DNA of 37,226 nt, from the NCBI GenBank assembly GCA_031292735.1, contig JARLGP010000279.1, positions 1-37,226 on the forward strand, given 5' to 3'. The notes under the pieces were generated by a model. The model did not search any database and was not told the origin of the DNA. It was given only the letters and a program-made list of their open reading frames with translations. The position numbers and the translations under genes were made by a program. The DNA comes from Holophaga sp. (GTDB lineage: Bacteria; Acidobacteriota; Holophagae; Holophagales; Holophagaceae). Numbering within the stretch: position 1 is the stretch's first letter; each line of letters opens with the position of its first letter. Positions 7,076 to 15,188 of the stretch are shown here, one piece after another.

Positions 7076-7873
7076 ATGACCTTCCCCAAGCAAGCCCTCC
7101 TCGCCGGCGCCGTCGCCGTCATCGCCGCCCTGTTCGCCGCTCCGGCCCACGCCGCCCCCCTCAAGGTGGGCGCCGCCCTGGTGCCCCACTCCGAGATCCT
7201 GGAATTCATCAAGCCGAAGCTGAAGCAGCAGGGCGTCGACCTCCAGGTGATCGTGCTGGACGACGAATCCCAGCTCAACCCGGCTCTGGCGGACAAGTCC
7301 ATCGACGCCAACTACTTCCAGCATGTCCCCTACCTCAACGCGGTGGCCCGGGAGAAGGGCTACCACTTCGTGGTGGCCGGCGCCATCCACGTGGAGCCCA
7401 TCGGCTTCTACTCCACCAAGATCAAGTCCAAGGGCCAGCTCAAGGCCGGCGCCAGCATCGGCATCCCCAACAACCCCTCCAACGAGTACCGCGCGCTGGT
7501 GCTGCTGCAGTCCCAGGGCCTGATCAAGCTGAAGCCGGGGATCACCACCTTCTCCGCCACCCCGGTGGACATCGCCGAGAACCCCAAGCACTTCAAGTTC
7601 ATCGAAGTGGACGCCTACCAGCTGCCCCGTTCGCTGCCTGATCTGGACGGCGCGGTGATCAACACCAATATCATCCTCGAAGCCAAGATCGACCCCAACA
7701 CCGCCATCTTCCGGGAAGGCGCCGATTCCCCGTACGCCAACGACATCGTGGTGCGCAAGGGCGAGGAGTCCCGGCCCGAGATCAAGAAGCTGGTGGCGGT
7801 GCTCCAGTCCAAGGACGTCAAGGAGTTCCTCAAGAAGAAGTACGGCGTGGCCGTGGTCCCCGCCTTCAAGTAG
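7076..7873 (+). CDS. metQ: MetQ-type (NLPA family) substrate-binding protein
   Basis: A 265-residue periplasmic binding protein of the MetQ/NLPA family. A Sec signal peptide of about 23 residues ends in AHA-A; there is no lipobox cysteine, so it looks like a soluble periplasmic protein, whereas many MetQ proteins are lipoproteins. Family features include VGAALVPHSEIL near the mature start, DANYFQHVPYL and IGIPNNPSNEYRAL. It delivers methionine or a related sulfur compound to MetNI. It is separated from metI by 62 bases and from the nitrogenase-like gene by a gap with a strong hairpin, which may set a higher level of this binding protein. Confidence 0.92.
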   Translation: MTFPKQALLAGAVAVIAALFAAPAHAAPLKVGAALVPHSEILEFIKPKLKQQGVDLQVIVLDDESQLNPALADKSIDANYFQHVPYLNAVAREKGYHFVVAGAIHVEPIGFYSTKIKSKGQLKAGASIGIPNNPSNEYRALVLLQSQGLIKLKPGITTFSATPVDIAENPKHFKFIEVDAYQLPRSLPDLDGAVINTNIILEAKIDPNTAIFREGADSPYANDIVVRKGEESRPEIKKLVAVLQSKDVKEFLKKKYGVAVVPAFK

Positions 7874-7887
7874 TTCCAGCGCAACGC

Positions 7888-7911
7888 GCCCCCGGGGCCT
7901 GCCCCGGGGGC
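7888..7911 (+). other. Intercistronic GC hairpin after metQ
   Basis: A perfect 10-bp stem, GCCCCCGGGG / CCCCGGGGGC with a CCTG loop and no U tract. It sits 14 bases after the metQ stop and 17 bases before the D1 start. Such hairpins usually protect the upstream mRNA 3' end or partly stop transcription, giving more binding protein than downstream enzyme. Confidence 0.55.
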
Positions 7912-7928
7912 CCGGTCGAGGGCACCCC

Positions 7929-9416
7929 ATGAGCATCATCAATCTGGAAAACCCGCAGGTGGACGTTCGCGAGCACCGGCTCGGCTCCATCACCGGCTTC
8001 GAAGGCAGCGCCTCCAGGCTGGTGGGGTGCTCCCGGAACGGCTCCCTCTGCGAGCGCAACCGCTCCTTCAGCCAGTGCCTGGGCTGCTCCACCAGCCAGG
8101 CCGCCTGCACCGTGGTCCTGATCCAGGACGCCGCGGTGATCAGCCACGGGCCGGTGGGCTGCTGCGGGAGCCTGCACGAGTACGCCTTCACCTACCGGGT
8201 GAACGGGGTGCACCGCGGGCTGGAACACCCCACCCAGCGCCGGATCTTCAGCACCAACCTGGGCGAGGAGGACACCGTGTTCGGCGGCACCCGCAAGCTG
8301 GCCGAGGCCATCCGCGAGGTGCACCGGCGGACCGCCGCCAAGGCCATCTTCATCATCACCACCTGCGCCTCCGGGATCATCGGCGACGATGTGGAGGGGG
8401 TGGCCGCGGAGGCCGAGGCGGAGCTGGGCGTGCCGGTGGTGGCCATCTTCTGCGAAGGCTTCCGCTCGCGGATCTGGACCTCGGGGTTCGACGCCGGCTA
8501 CCACGGCATCGCCCGCAAGCTCATCCCGCCCGCCGCGCGGAAGCAGCCCGACCTGGTGAACGTCATCAATTTCTGGGGCGCCGACATCTTCACCGGCCTG
8601 CTGGGCCGCATCGGGCTCCGGCCCAACTACATCACCCCCTACGCCACGGTGGCCAGCCTCGCCCAGTCGGCGGAAGCGGCGGCCACCATCCAGATCTGCG
8701 AGACCCTTGGCTCCTACCTGGGCGCGGCCCTGGAGCAGGTGCACGGGGTTCCGGAGATCAAGCTGCCGCCGCCCTACGGCACCCAGGCCACGGACCGCTG
8801 GTGGCGCGAGCTGGGCCGGATCACCGGCCGGGAGGGCCCGGTGGAGACCCTCCTCCGGGAGGAGCAGGAAGCCTGCCTGCCGCGCATCGCCGAACTGCGG
8901 GCCCAGTTGAAGGGCAAGCGCGCCTACGTCACCGCCGGGGCCGCCCACGGCCACGCCCTGGTGGCCATCCTCCGGGAGCTGGGCCTCACCGTGGCCGGCG
9001 CCGCGGTGTTCCACCACGACCCGGTCTACGACAACGGCGCCGAGGCCTCCGACAGCCTCGGGGCGGTGGTGCGCGACCACGGCGACATCCCCCGCTACAC
9101 CGTATGCAACAAGCAGGAGTTCGAGCTGGTGAACGTGCTGCGGCGGGAACGCCCCGACATCCTCCTGGCCCGGCACGGCGGCATGACCCTGTGGGGCGCC
9201 CGGCTGGGCATCCCGTCGCTGCTGGTGGGCGACGAGCACTTCGGCATGGGCTACCAGGGCCTGGTCCACTACGGGGAACGGATCCTGGAGACCCTGGAGA
9301 ACGACGAGTTCGTGCGCAACCTGGCCCGGCACGCGGTGAACCCCTACACCGACTGGTGGCTGGCCCAGGACCCCTACCTCTTCCTGGAAGGAAAGCCCCA
9401 TGCCGGGAATCATTGA
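7929..9416 (+). CDS. Nitrogenase component 1-like protein, NifD/NifE type (D1)
   Basis: A 495-residue alpha-type subunit of the nitrogenase superfamily. P-cluster-type cysteines are C53 (25 residues before the next), C78 in SHGPVGC and C146 in TTCASGIIGDD. The cofactor-type cysteine of NifD (Cys275) is matched by C257 in IQICETLGSYLG. A histidine (H437 in GDEHFGMGYQG) lies near where NifD has His442. By eye, the NifD residues Gln191 and His195 after CEGF are replaced by Trp183 and Phe187, so N2 reduction is unlikely. The N-terminus has extra cysteines (C34, C41, C50, C60). It pairs with the next gene, with which it overlaps by 17 bases. In context it may reduce an organosulfur compound, or serve as scaffold for D2/K2. 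Confidence 0.85.
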   Translation: MSIINLENPQVDVREHRLGSITGFEGSASRLVGCSRNGSLCERNRSFSQCLGCSTSQAACTVVLIQDAAVISHGPVGCCGSLHEYAFTYRVNGVHRGLEHPTQRRIFSTNLGEEDTVFGGTRKLAEAIREVHRRTAAKAIFIITTCASGIIGDDVEGVAAEAEAELGVPVVAIFCEGFRSRIWTSGFDAGYHGIARKLIPPAARKQPDLVNVINFWGADIFTGLLGRIGLRPNYITPYATVASLAQSAEAAATIQICETLGSYLGAALEQVHGVPEIKLPPPYGTQATDRWWRELGRITGREGPVETLLREEQEACLPRIAELRAQLKGKRAYVTAGAAHGHALVAILRELGLTVAGAAVFHHDPVYDNGAEASDSLGAVVRDHGDIPRYTVCNKQEFELVNVLRRERPDILLARHGGMTLWGARLGIPSLLVGDEHFGMGYQGLVHYGERILETLENDEFVRNLARHAVNPYTDWWLAQDPYLFLEGKPHAGNH

Positions 9417-10719
9417 ACAGGAACGCTACACCTGCGCCATCGGCGCCATGCAGACGGTGACCGGGATCCGGCGCGCCGTGCCGATCCTGCACTCGGGCCC
9501 CGGCTGCGGCATGATGGTCTCCGGCTTTTTCGAGCGCGCCAAGGGCTACGCCGGCGGGAGCACCGCGCCGTGCACCAATTCCGGCGAGAACGAGGTGGTG
9601 TTCGGCGGCGAGGAGAAGCTGCGCCGGCTCATCCAGGGCTCCTGCCAGGTGCTCCAGTCCGATCTCCAGGTGGTCCTCACCGGATGCACCGCGGGCATCG
9701 TGGGCGACGACGTGGGGCGGGTGGTGAAGGATTTCCAGGAGCAGGGCCTGCCCATCGTCCACGTGGAGACCACCGGTTTCAAGTCCAACAACTACGTCAG
9801 CCACTCCCAGGTGGTGCAGGCCATCGTCGACCAGTACGTGGACCGCTTCGATTCGGGCCGGCACGGCACCGAAAGCCGCATGGTGAACGTGTTCGCCTCG
9901 CTGCCCTACCAGGACCCCTTCTGGAAGGGCAACCTGAGCGAGCTCAAGCGCCTGCTGGAAGGGATCGGGCTGCAGCCGAACATCCTGTTCGGGCCCGAGT
10001 CCGGCGGGGTGGCGGAGTGGCGGCGAATCCCCCAGGCCGCGTTCAACATCCTGGTGTCCCCCTGGTTCGGCCTGGAGATCGTGCAGCACCTGGAGGAGAA
10101 GTACGGCCAGCCCTGGTTCCAGTTCCCGCACCTGCCCATCGGCAGCAACGAGACCGTGCGGTTCCTGAAAGGGGTGGTGGAGTTCGCCGACCTGGACCGG
10201 ACCCGGGCCGAAGCCTTCATCGCCCGGGAGGAGCAGGCCTTCTACGAGGAGATCGACAACCTCGCCACCTTCCTGCTGGAGTTCCGCTACGGCCTGCCCA
10301 GCTACGTGCACGTGATTCACGACGCCTCCTACGTGCTGGGCATGGCCAAGTTCCTGCTGCACGAGGTGGGCATCATCCCCCGCGAGCAGTTCGTGGTGGA
10401 CAACACCCCGGAGGAATTCCAGGCGGCGATCCGCGCCGAGCTGGCTTCCGCCTCCGGCAAGCGGACCATCCCGCTGGTCTTCGACCCGGACGCCGGCCGC
10501 GCCCAGGAGGCCATCCGCGGCTTCCGGCACCCGGGGCGGGGCCTGCTGATCGGCAGCGGCTGGGACAAGCTGCTGGCCCAGGAGCGGGGCCTGGATTTCC
10601 TGTCGGCCAGCGCGCCCACCCCGTACCGGCTGGTGCTCACCACCGGCTACCTGGGCTTCCGCGGCGGGCTCCGGCTCATCGAGGACATCTACGACCGCGT
10701 GCTGACCAGCTACAAGTGA
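9400..10719 (+). CDS. Nitrogenase component 1-like protein, NifK/NifN type (K1)
   Basis: A 439-residue beta-type partner of D1. P-cluster-type cysteines are C12 in YTCAIGA, C36 in SGPGCG and C96 in LTGCTAGIVGDD, the spacing seen in NifK. It starts inside the D1 gene with a GGAAGGAAAG ribosome-binding site, so equal synthesis of the two subunits is likely. The length is shorter than NifK (about 520) because the N-terminal extension is missing, as in NifN and in the nitrogenase-like reductases. Whether D1K1 is a catalytic unit or a NifEN-like scaffold cannot be settled from sequence; see the D2/K2 pair at 13652-16532. Confidence 0.85.
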   Translation: MPGIIEQERYTCAIGAMQTVTGIRRAVPILHSGPGCGMMVSGFFERAKGYAGGSTAPCTNSGENEVVFGGEEKLRRLIQGSCQVLQSDLQVVLTGCTAGIVGDDVGRVVKDFQEQGLPIVHVETTGFKSNNYVSHSQVVQAIVDQYVDRFDSGRHGTESRMVNVFASLPYQDPFWKGNLSELKRLLEGIGLQPNILFGPESGGVAEWRRIPQAAFNILVSPWFGLEIVQHLEEKYGQPWFQFPHLPIGSNETVRFLKGVVEFADLDRTRAEAFIAREEQAFYEEIDNLATFLLEFRYGLPSYVHVIHDASYVLGMAKFLLHEVGIIPREQFVVDNTPEEFQAAIRAELASASGKRTIPLVFDPDAGRAQEAIRGFRHPGRGLLIGSGWDKLLAQERGLDFLSASAPTPYRLVLTTGYLGFRGGLRLIEDIYDRVLTSYK

Positions 10720-10735
10720 GCAGACCGGAGGACCC

Positions 10736-11605
10736 ATGGATTTTTCCCATCTGGTGAAACGGCATCCCTGCCTGGGCGGCGGGCCGGACCTGCGCAACGG
10801 CAGGCTGCACCTGCCGGTGTCGCCCGCCTGCAACATCCAGTGCCGCTTCTGCCGGCGCCGCTTCAACGGCCTGGAGGAACGCCCCGGGGTGGCCCGCGGC
10901 ATCCTGCCCCTGGACCAGGTGCCTGAGGTATTGGCCCGGGCCACGGAGCTGTGCCCGGAGATCTCGGTGGTGGGCATCGCAGGCCCGGGCGACACGCTGG
11001 CCTCGGACCACGCCGTGGGCGCGTTCCGGATCGTCCACCGGCTCCGGCCGGACCTGATCCAGTGCCTGAGCACCAACGGGCTCCAGCTGGAGCGGCGGCT
11101 TCCCGAACTGCTGGAGGTGGGGGTTTCCACCCTCACCGTGACGGTGAACGGCATCACCCCGGAGACCGTGGCCCGGGTGGTGGCCTGGGTGGCCCCGGAG
11201 GGCCGCCGGCTGGACCTGGAGGAGGGGGCCCGCCTGCTCATCCAGCGCCAGCTGGCCGGCATCCGGGCCGCGGCCGCCGTCGGGCTGCTGGTGAAGGTGA
11301 ACATGGTGCTGATCCCCGGCGTGAACGCCGGCGAAGTGGCGGCCACCGCCAGGGCGGTGAAGGAGGCCGGAACGTTCCTGTTCAACCTGATCCCGCTGCT
11401 GCCCCAGGGCGAGTTCGCCCAGTGCGAGGCCCCCTCCTGCGCCGACCTGCACACCGCGCGCACCCTGGCCGAAGCGGAGCTTCCGGTGTTCCGCCACTGC
11501 CAGCACTGCCGGGCGGACGCCGTGGGCATTCCCGGGATCAGCGACCATTCCGGCGAGATCTACGGCGCGCTGGGAAGGCCGGAGGAAACCTTTTCCCACG
11601 GCTAG
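10736..11605 (+). CDS. nifB: NifB-type radical SAM cluster-assembly enzyme
   Basis: A 289-residue radical SAM protein with the CX3CX2C motif at C32, C36 and C39 (ACNIQCRFCRR), flanked by the NifB-specific HPCLG (residues 10-14) and ERPGV. The C-terminal FRHCQHCRADAVG block with C255 and C258 is also NifB-like. NifB fuses two 4Fe-4S clusters with a SAM-derived carbide and extra sulfur to make NifB-co, the 8Fe core of nitrogenase cofactors. There is no C-terminal NifX domain, but a separate NifX-like gene heads the operon. Its presence implies that at least one of the two nitrogenase-like pairs carries a NifB-co-derived cluster rather than a simple 4Fe-4S site as in chlorophyll-type reductases. 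Confidence 0.9.
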   Translation: MDFSHLVKRHPCLGGGPDLRNGRLHLPVSPACNIQCRFCRRRFNGLEERPGVARGILPLDQVPEVLARATELCPEISVVGIAGPGDTLASDHAVGAFRIVHRLRPDLIQCLSTNGLQLERRLPELLEVGVSTLTVTVNGITPETVARVVAWVAPEGRRLDLEEGARLLIQRQLAGIRAAAAVGLLVKVNMVLIPGVNAGEVAATARAVKEAGTFLFNLIPLLPQGEFAQCEAPSCADLHTARTLAEAELPVFRHCQHCRADAVGIPGISDHSGEIYGALGRPEETFSHG

Positions 11606-11635
11606 AATAATTATAGTTTTCAGAAGGAGCATGGA

Positions 11636-12847
11636 ATGGAAGAGGAATCGAACCAGCTGGGCTTCAGCACCCGGGCGATCCACGCCGGCGAGGCCCCGGA
11701 CCCCGTCACCGGGGCTTCCGCGCCCAACCTGGTGATGTCCACCACCTTTGTCACCGACCCGGGGGCCTCCTTTTCCGCCGAGGACTTCGGCGAAACCACC
11801 CCTTTCATCTACACCCGCTGGGGCAACCCCACCGTGGACCAGCTGGAGCGCAAGCTGGCCGCCCTGGAGGAGGCCGAGGCCTGCATCGCCTTCGGCAGCG
11901 GCATGGCCGCCATCACCGCCCTGTTCTTCCACGCCCTGAAGCCCGGCGACCACCTGATCATCAGCGACGTGACCTATGCGGCCACCGCCGAATTTTCCAA
12001 GGACTTCCTGCCCCGGCTGGGCATCGAGGTCACCAAGGTGGACATGTCCGACGCCGCCAAGGTGCAGGCGGCGGTGCGCAAGAACACCCGGCTGATCTAC
12101 GCCGAGACACCGGCCAATCCCCTGATCCGGCTCACCGACATCGCCGCCGTGGCGAAGATCGCCAGGGAGGCCAAGGCCCTGTTCGCGGTGGACTCCACCT
12201 TCGCCACCCCGGTGGCCACCCGGCCCCTGCGGCTGGGCGCCGATTTCGTGCTGCACTCCCTCACCAAGTACATGGGCGGCCACGGCGACGCCCTGGGCGG
12301 CGCCGTCCTGGGTTCCAGGGCCGCCATGGCCGAGATCAAGAAGGGCGTGGCCATCCGCACCGGCGGCATCCTCAGCCCGTTCAACGCCTGGCTGATCATG
12401 CGGGGCCTGGCCACCCTGTCCATCCGCATGAAGGCCCACCAGGAGGGCGCCTCCGCCGTGGCCGCCTTCCTGGAAGGGCACCCCAAGGTGAAGCGGGTGA
12501 TCTATCCCGGCCTGGCCTCCCACCCCCAGCACGACCTGGCCCGGCGGCAGATGGACAACTTCTCCGGCATGCTCACCTTCCAGGTGGCCGACGGCCCGGC
12601 CGCGGCCCGGATCCTGGCGGACCGGCTGCAGCTGATCCACTACGCGGTGTCCCTGGGCCACCACCGGAGCCTGGTGTTCTACCTGGCCACCGAGGACATG
12701 CTGCGCACCTCGTTCGCCCTGGACGCCGAGGCGGAGGCCTCGTACCGGCGCTTCGCCGGCGACGGGATCTTCCGGTTCTCGGTGGGGCTGGAGGACCCCA
12801 AGGACCTGTGTAGCGACCTGGAACGAGCGCTGGCCCAGATTCCGTAA
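11636..12847 (+). CDS. Cys/Met metabolism PLP enzyme (MetB/MetY/methionine gamma-lyase type)
   Basis: A 403-residue fold-type I PLP enzyme with the Schiff-base lysine K211 in HSLTKYMGGHGD and the YTRWGNPT block (59-66). Family members are cystathionine gamma-synthase, O-acetylhomoserine sulfhydrylase, cystathionine lyases and methionine gamma-lyase. The aligned position of the methionine gamma-lyase cysteine (116) is Ala here (VTYAAT), which argues against a typical lyase of that type and fits a synthase or sulfhydrylase. In this operon it could join sulfide or methanethiol released by the nitrogenase-like enzyme to an activated homoserine. The start follows AGAAGGAG by four bases, and the upstream gap of 30 bases is AT-rich. 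Substrate is inferred. Confidence 0.85.
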   Translation: MEEESNQLGFSTRAIHAGEAPDPVTGASAPNLVMSTTFVTDPGASFSAEDFGETTPFIYTRWGNPTVDQLERKLAALEEAEACIAFGSGMAAITALFFHALKPGDHLIISDVTYAATAEFSKDFLPRLGIEVTKVDMSDAAKVQAAVRKNTRLIYAETPANPLIRLTDIAAVAKIAREAKALFAVDSTFATPVATRPLRLGADFVLHSLTKYMGGHGDALGGAVLGSRAAMAEIKKGVAIRTGGILSPFNAWLIMRGLATLSIRMKAHQEGASAVAAFLEGHPKVKRVIYPGLASHPQHDLARRQMDNFSGMLTFQVADGPAAARILADRLQLIHYAVSLGHHRSLVFYLATEDMLRTSFALDAEAEASYRRFAGDGIFRFSVGLEDPKDLCSDLERALAQIP

Positions 12848-12874
12848 CCTCGCGCCATCCGGAAGCCGAACGGC

Positions 12875-12892
12875 GCCCTCCGCCCGGAGGGC
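12875..12892 (+). other. Intercistronic hairpin after the PLP gene
   Basis: GCCCTCCG at 12875-12882 pairs perfectly with CGGAGGGC at 12885-12892 around a two-base centre. There is no U tract. It lies in the 111-base gap before the ABC-like gene and suggests that gene starts at 12959 rather than 12908. Confidence 0.4.
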
Positions 12893-12958
12893 CGCCGGGG
12901 CGCGAGCATGGCCCGCACGGGCCGTCCCAACCCCCAACCGATCCACCCAGGGTTTCCC

Positions 12959-13642
12959 ATGTACATTCAAAGCGACATCGCCATGCAACGTCCCGGCCTT
13001 CCTCCGCTCCAGGCCGCGTTTCAGCTGAACCTCAAGCACGGGCGGATGAACTTCCTGGTGGGGCCTCCCGGCAGCGGCAAGAGCGCCCTGCTGCGCATTC
13101 TGCTGGGCCGTCAGCGGCCCGACCGGGGCCTGATCGCGGCCGACGGCCGGATCTGGTTCCACAGGAACGGCGAAGGCCTCATCGAAACCCTGGACCGCCC
13201 GGTGACCGGGGCGTTCCACGAAGACATCCTGTCGCGCCACCAGACCGTCCTGGCGGTGCTGGCCCGGGCGCTGCCCGACTGGCCCCCCCAGGCCCGGGCC
13301 CGCCGGGTGGCCGAGCTGCTGGTACGGTTCGGCATGAAGCGGCTGGCCAAGCGAAGGGTCATGGACCTGGACCTGGAGCAGTGCTGGTTGCTGGTTCTGG
13401 CGCGGGCGTTCGCGCCGCGGCCCAAGCTGCTGCTGCTGGATGAACCCTTCCTGAACCTGGCTCCCGAGCAGATCCAACGGCTGGAAGCGGAACTACGGGC
13501 CATGGTCCGGGCGGAAGGGGTCTCGGTGCTGGTCAGCGACGCCGGGAACCGGCCGCTGGGCCGGCCCGGAGACCTGATCCTGCCCATGGCCATGGGGCAG
13601 GTGCTGCGGGTGTTCCCGGTGCCCACCTCGGTGGTGGCCTGA
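12959..13642 (+). CDS. Degenerate ABC-type ATPase without a permease partner
   Basis: A 227-residue P-loop protein with Walker A GPPGSGKS (35-42) and Walker B LLLLDEP (157-163) in ABC style. The LSGGQ signature is missing: the expected place reads VMDLDLEQC (134-142). The H-loop after Walker B reads LVSDAGN instead of a VTHD-type motif. No membrane partner is adjacent. It is the last gene of the rightward operon and ends 9 bases from the convergent D2 gene. It is not NifH-like (no GKGGIGKS, no switch cysteines). A regulatory or maturation role for the nitrogenase-like enzymes is possible, but nothing in the sequence shows it. An in-frame ATG at 12908 is the alternative start. Confidence 0.75.
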   Translation: MYIQSDIAMQRPGLPPLQAAFQLNLKHGRMNFLVGPPGSGKSALLRILLGRQRPDRGLIAADGRIWFHRNGEGLIETLDRPVTGAFHEDILSRHQTVLAVLARALPDWPPQARARRVAELLVRFGMKRLAKRRVMDLDLEQCWLLVLARAFAPRPKLLLLDEPFLNLAPEQIQRLEAELRAMVRAEGVSVLVSDAGNRPLGRPGDLILPMAMGQVLRVFPVPTSVVA

Positions 13643-13651
13643 CCGGACGGA

Positions 13652-15169
13652 TCAGATGGCTTCCCGGGTCTGCTGGATGTAGTGGTAGGGGTCCCGCCCG
13701 TACCAGTCCTCCCGGTAGGGAAGCGTCGTGGTCTCGCCCAGGGTCCTGTAGTAGCTGGGATTTTCGAGCAGCCGGGCCAGCCGGCTGGCCACCTCGAACA
13801 CCCCCTTGTAGCCCAGGTAGCTGTTGTTCGGGCCGTAGATCGGCAGCACCGGGATGCCCTGCTTGGCCGCCCAGACATTGCTGTTGGCGTGGCCCAGGAA
13901 GAGGTCGGGCTTCAGCTTCCTGAGCAGGTTGACCTGCTCGAAGGGCTGGTTGGCGGCCACATTGATGGCCACGTCGTCGCGATCCTTGAAGTGGTCGAAC
14001 ACGATCTCGCCGAACTGGTCGTAGTGGTGGGCCCGGATGCCCACCACCCGGATGCCCAGGTCGTTCTCCAGCATGCAGGCCTGGGCGCCGGCCCGGATCT
14101 CGCCGGTGCTGACGAAGGCGGTCCTGCCCTGGAACACGGCCCGGAGCGGCTCCAGCGCCTGCTTCAGCTCGGCCTCTTCGGCGGCGATCACCTTGAGCGC
14201 CTCCTGGCGCAGGCCGAAGAAGTCGGCGATGTCCAGGAGCCACAGGCGCACGTTGTCGGTGCCGATGGGAATGGTGTTGAGCACGTAGGGGATGCCGTAG
14301 AGCTCCTTCAGGTGCTCCACGAAGTAGTCGTCGTGGGTGGCGCAGATGCTGACGGAAAGCGCCGCGTCCTTGACCTTGACGAACTTCTCCGGGGCGGTGA
14401 AGCAGGGGTAGACGTTGGTTTCCAGCCCGATGGCGCCCAGGATGCGCACCAGCTCCACCTCGTCCACGTAGCCCATGGAGCCGACGTTCAGGAGGTTGAC
14501 GGTGCGCTTGCGGCGCGCCTCGTACTCCCGTTCCCGGCCCTCGTCGCGGAGGACCGGCTGGCGCTCCTCGTCGCCGTTCAGCATGTAGCGCAGGATGCCG
14601 TGGTAGACGATGTCGTAGGCGGTGGCCACGAACCGGGTCTTGAAGCCTTCGCAGTGCAGGGGGATGATCCGGGCCGAGATGCGGTCCTGGAGCCGCGCGG
14701 CCACGTTGTCGATGTCGTCGCCGATGATGGCCGGCACGCAGGTGTTGCCGATGAAGATGGCGTGCGGCCGGAAGCGGCGCTCGGCCTCCAGGATGGCGGC
14801 CTCCAGCTTGGCTTCGCCGCCCAGGATCACGTCCGTCTCGTCCAGGTTGGTGGACATCCACACCCGCCCCACCGCGTCGACGTTGCCCCGGGCCAGCTGG
14901 CTGAGCTTGGCCTGGCCGGTGAGGCCCAGGGAACTGGCGCCGCACCCCACCGGGCCGTGGTAGATGACCACGGTGTTGGGGATGGACGAGGCCATGGTCA
15001 TGGACAGGGTCAGCTGGCAGCCGGTGGTCTGGGCGAAGGTGCGGCCGTTGGCGGTGAGGCATCCGGCCTTCTGGCCGTTGACCAGGCCGCACAATTTCCC
15101 GCCGTAGGCGTTGCAGGGTTTCAAACGGACGTCGCGGGTGGGCGGGACCTTCAGGTGGAGGTAGCTCAT
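13652..15169 (-). CDS. Nitrogenase component 1-like protein, NifD/NifE type (D2)
   Basis: A 505-residue alpha-type nitrogenase-superfamily subunit. P-cluster-type cysteines are C51, C76 (YHGPVGC) and C144 (GNTCVPAIIGDD), with the same 25- and 68-residue spacing as D1. The cofactor-type cysteine is C276 in VSICATHDDYF. Near the NifD His442 region it reads YGPNNSYLGYKG, with no histidine, unlike D1 and like the NifE scaffold. Gln191 and His195 of NifD are replaced by Val181 and Tyr185 after CEGF. The start at 15169 follows AGGAG by seven bases; upstream in-frame codons would run into K2. It is the last gene of the leftward operon, 19 bases after K2. It could be a scaffold or a second reductase of different specificity. 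Confidence 0.85.
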   Translation of the reverse strand: MSYLHLKVPPTRDVRLKPCNAYGGKLCGLVNGQKAGCLTANGRTFAQTTGCQLTLSMTMASSIPNTVVIYHGPVGCGASSLGLTGQAKLSQLARGNVDAVGRVWMSTNLDETDVILGGEAKLEAAILEAERRFRPHAIFIGNTCVPAIIGDDIDNVAARLQDRISARIIPLHCEGFKTRFVATAYDIVYHGILRYMLNGDEERQPVLRDEGREREYEARRKRTVNLLNVGSMGYVDEVELVRILGAIGLETNVYPCFTAPEKFVKVKDAALSVSICATHDDYFVEHLKELYGIPYVLNTIPIGTDNVRLWLLDIADFFGLRQEALKVIAAEEAELKQALEPLRAVFQGRTAFVSTGEIRAGAQACMLENDLGIRVVGIRAHHYDQFGEIVFDHFKDRDDVAINVAANQPFEQVNLLRKLKPDLFLGHANSNVWAAKQGIPVLPIYGPNNSYLGYKGVFEVASRLARLLENPSYYRTLGETTTLPYREDWYGRDPYHYIQQTREAI

Positions 15170-15188
15170 GGGATGCTCCTGGATGGTT

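Noticed and set aside
10676..13477. 933-codon open frame on the minus strand
   Set aside because: It is antisense to K1, nifB, the PLP gene and the ABC-like gene, has low-complexity Gly/Arg/His-rich content, and is a by-product of high G+C codon use.
12959..13642. Missing NifH-like reductase encoded by the P-loop gene
   Set aside because: The P-loop is GPPGSGKS with an ABC-style LLLLDEP Walker B; NifH would show GKGGIGKST and two cluster-ligating cysteines, which are absent.
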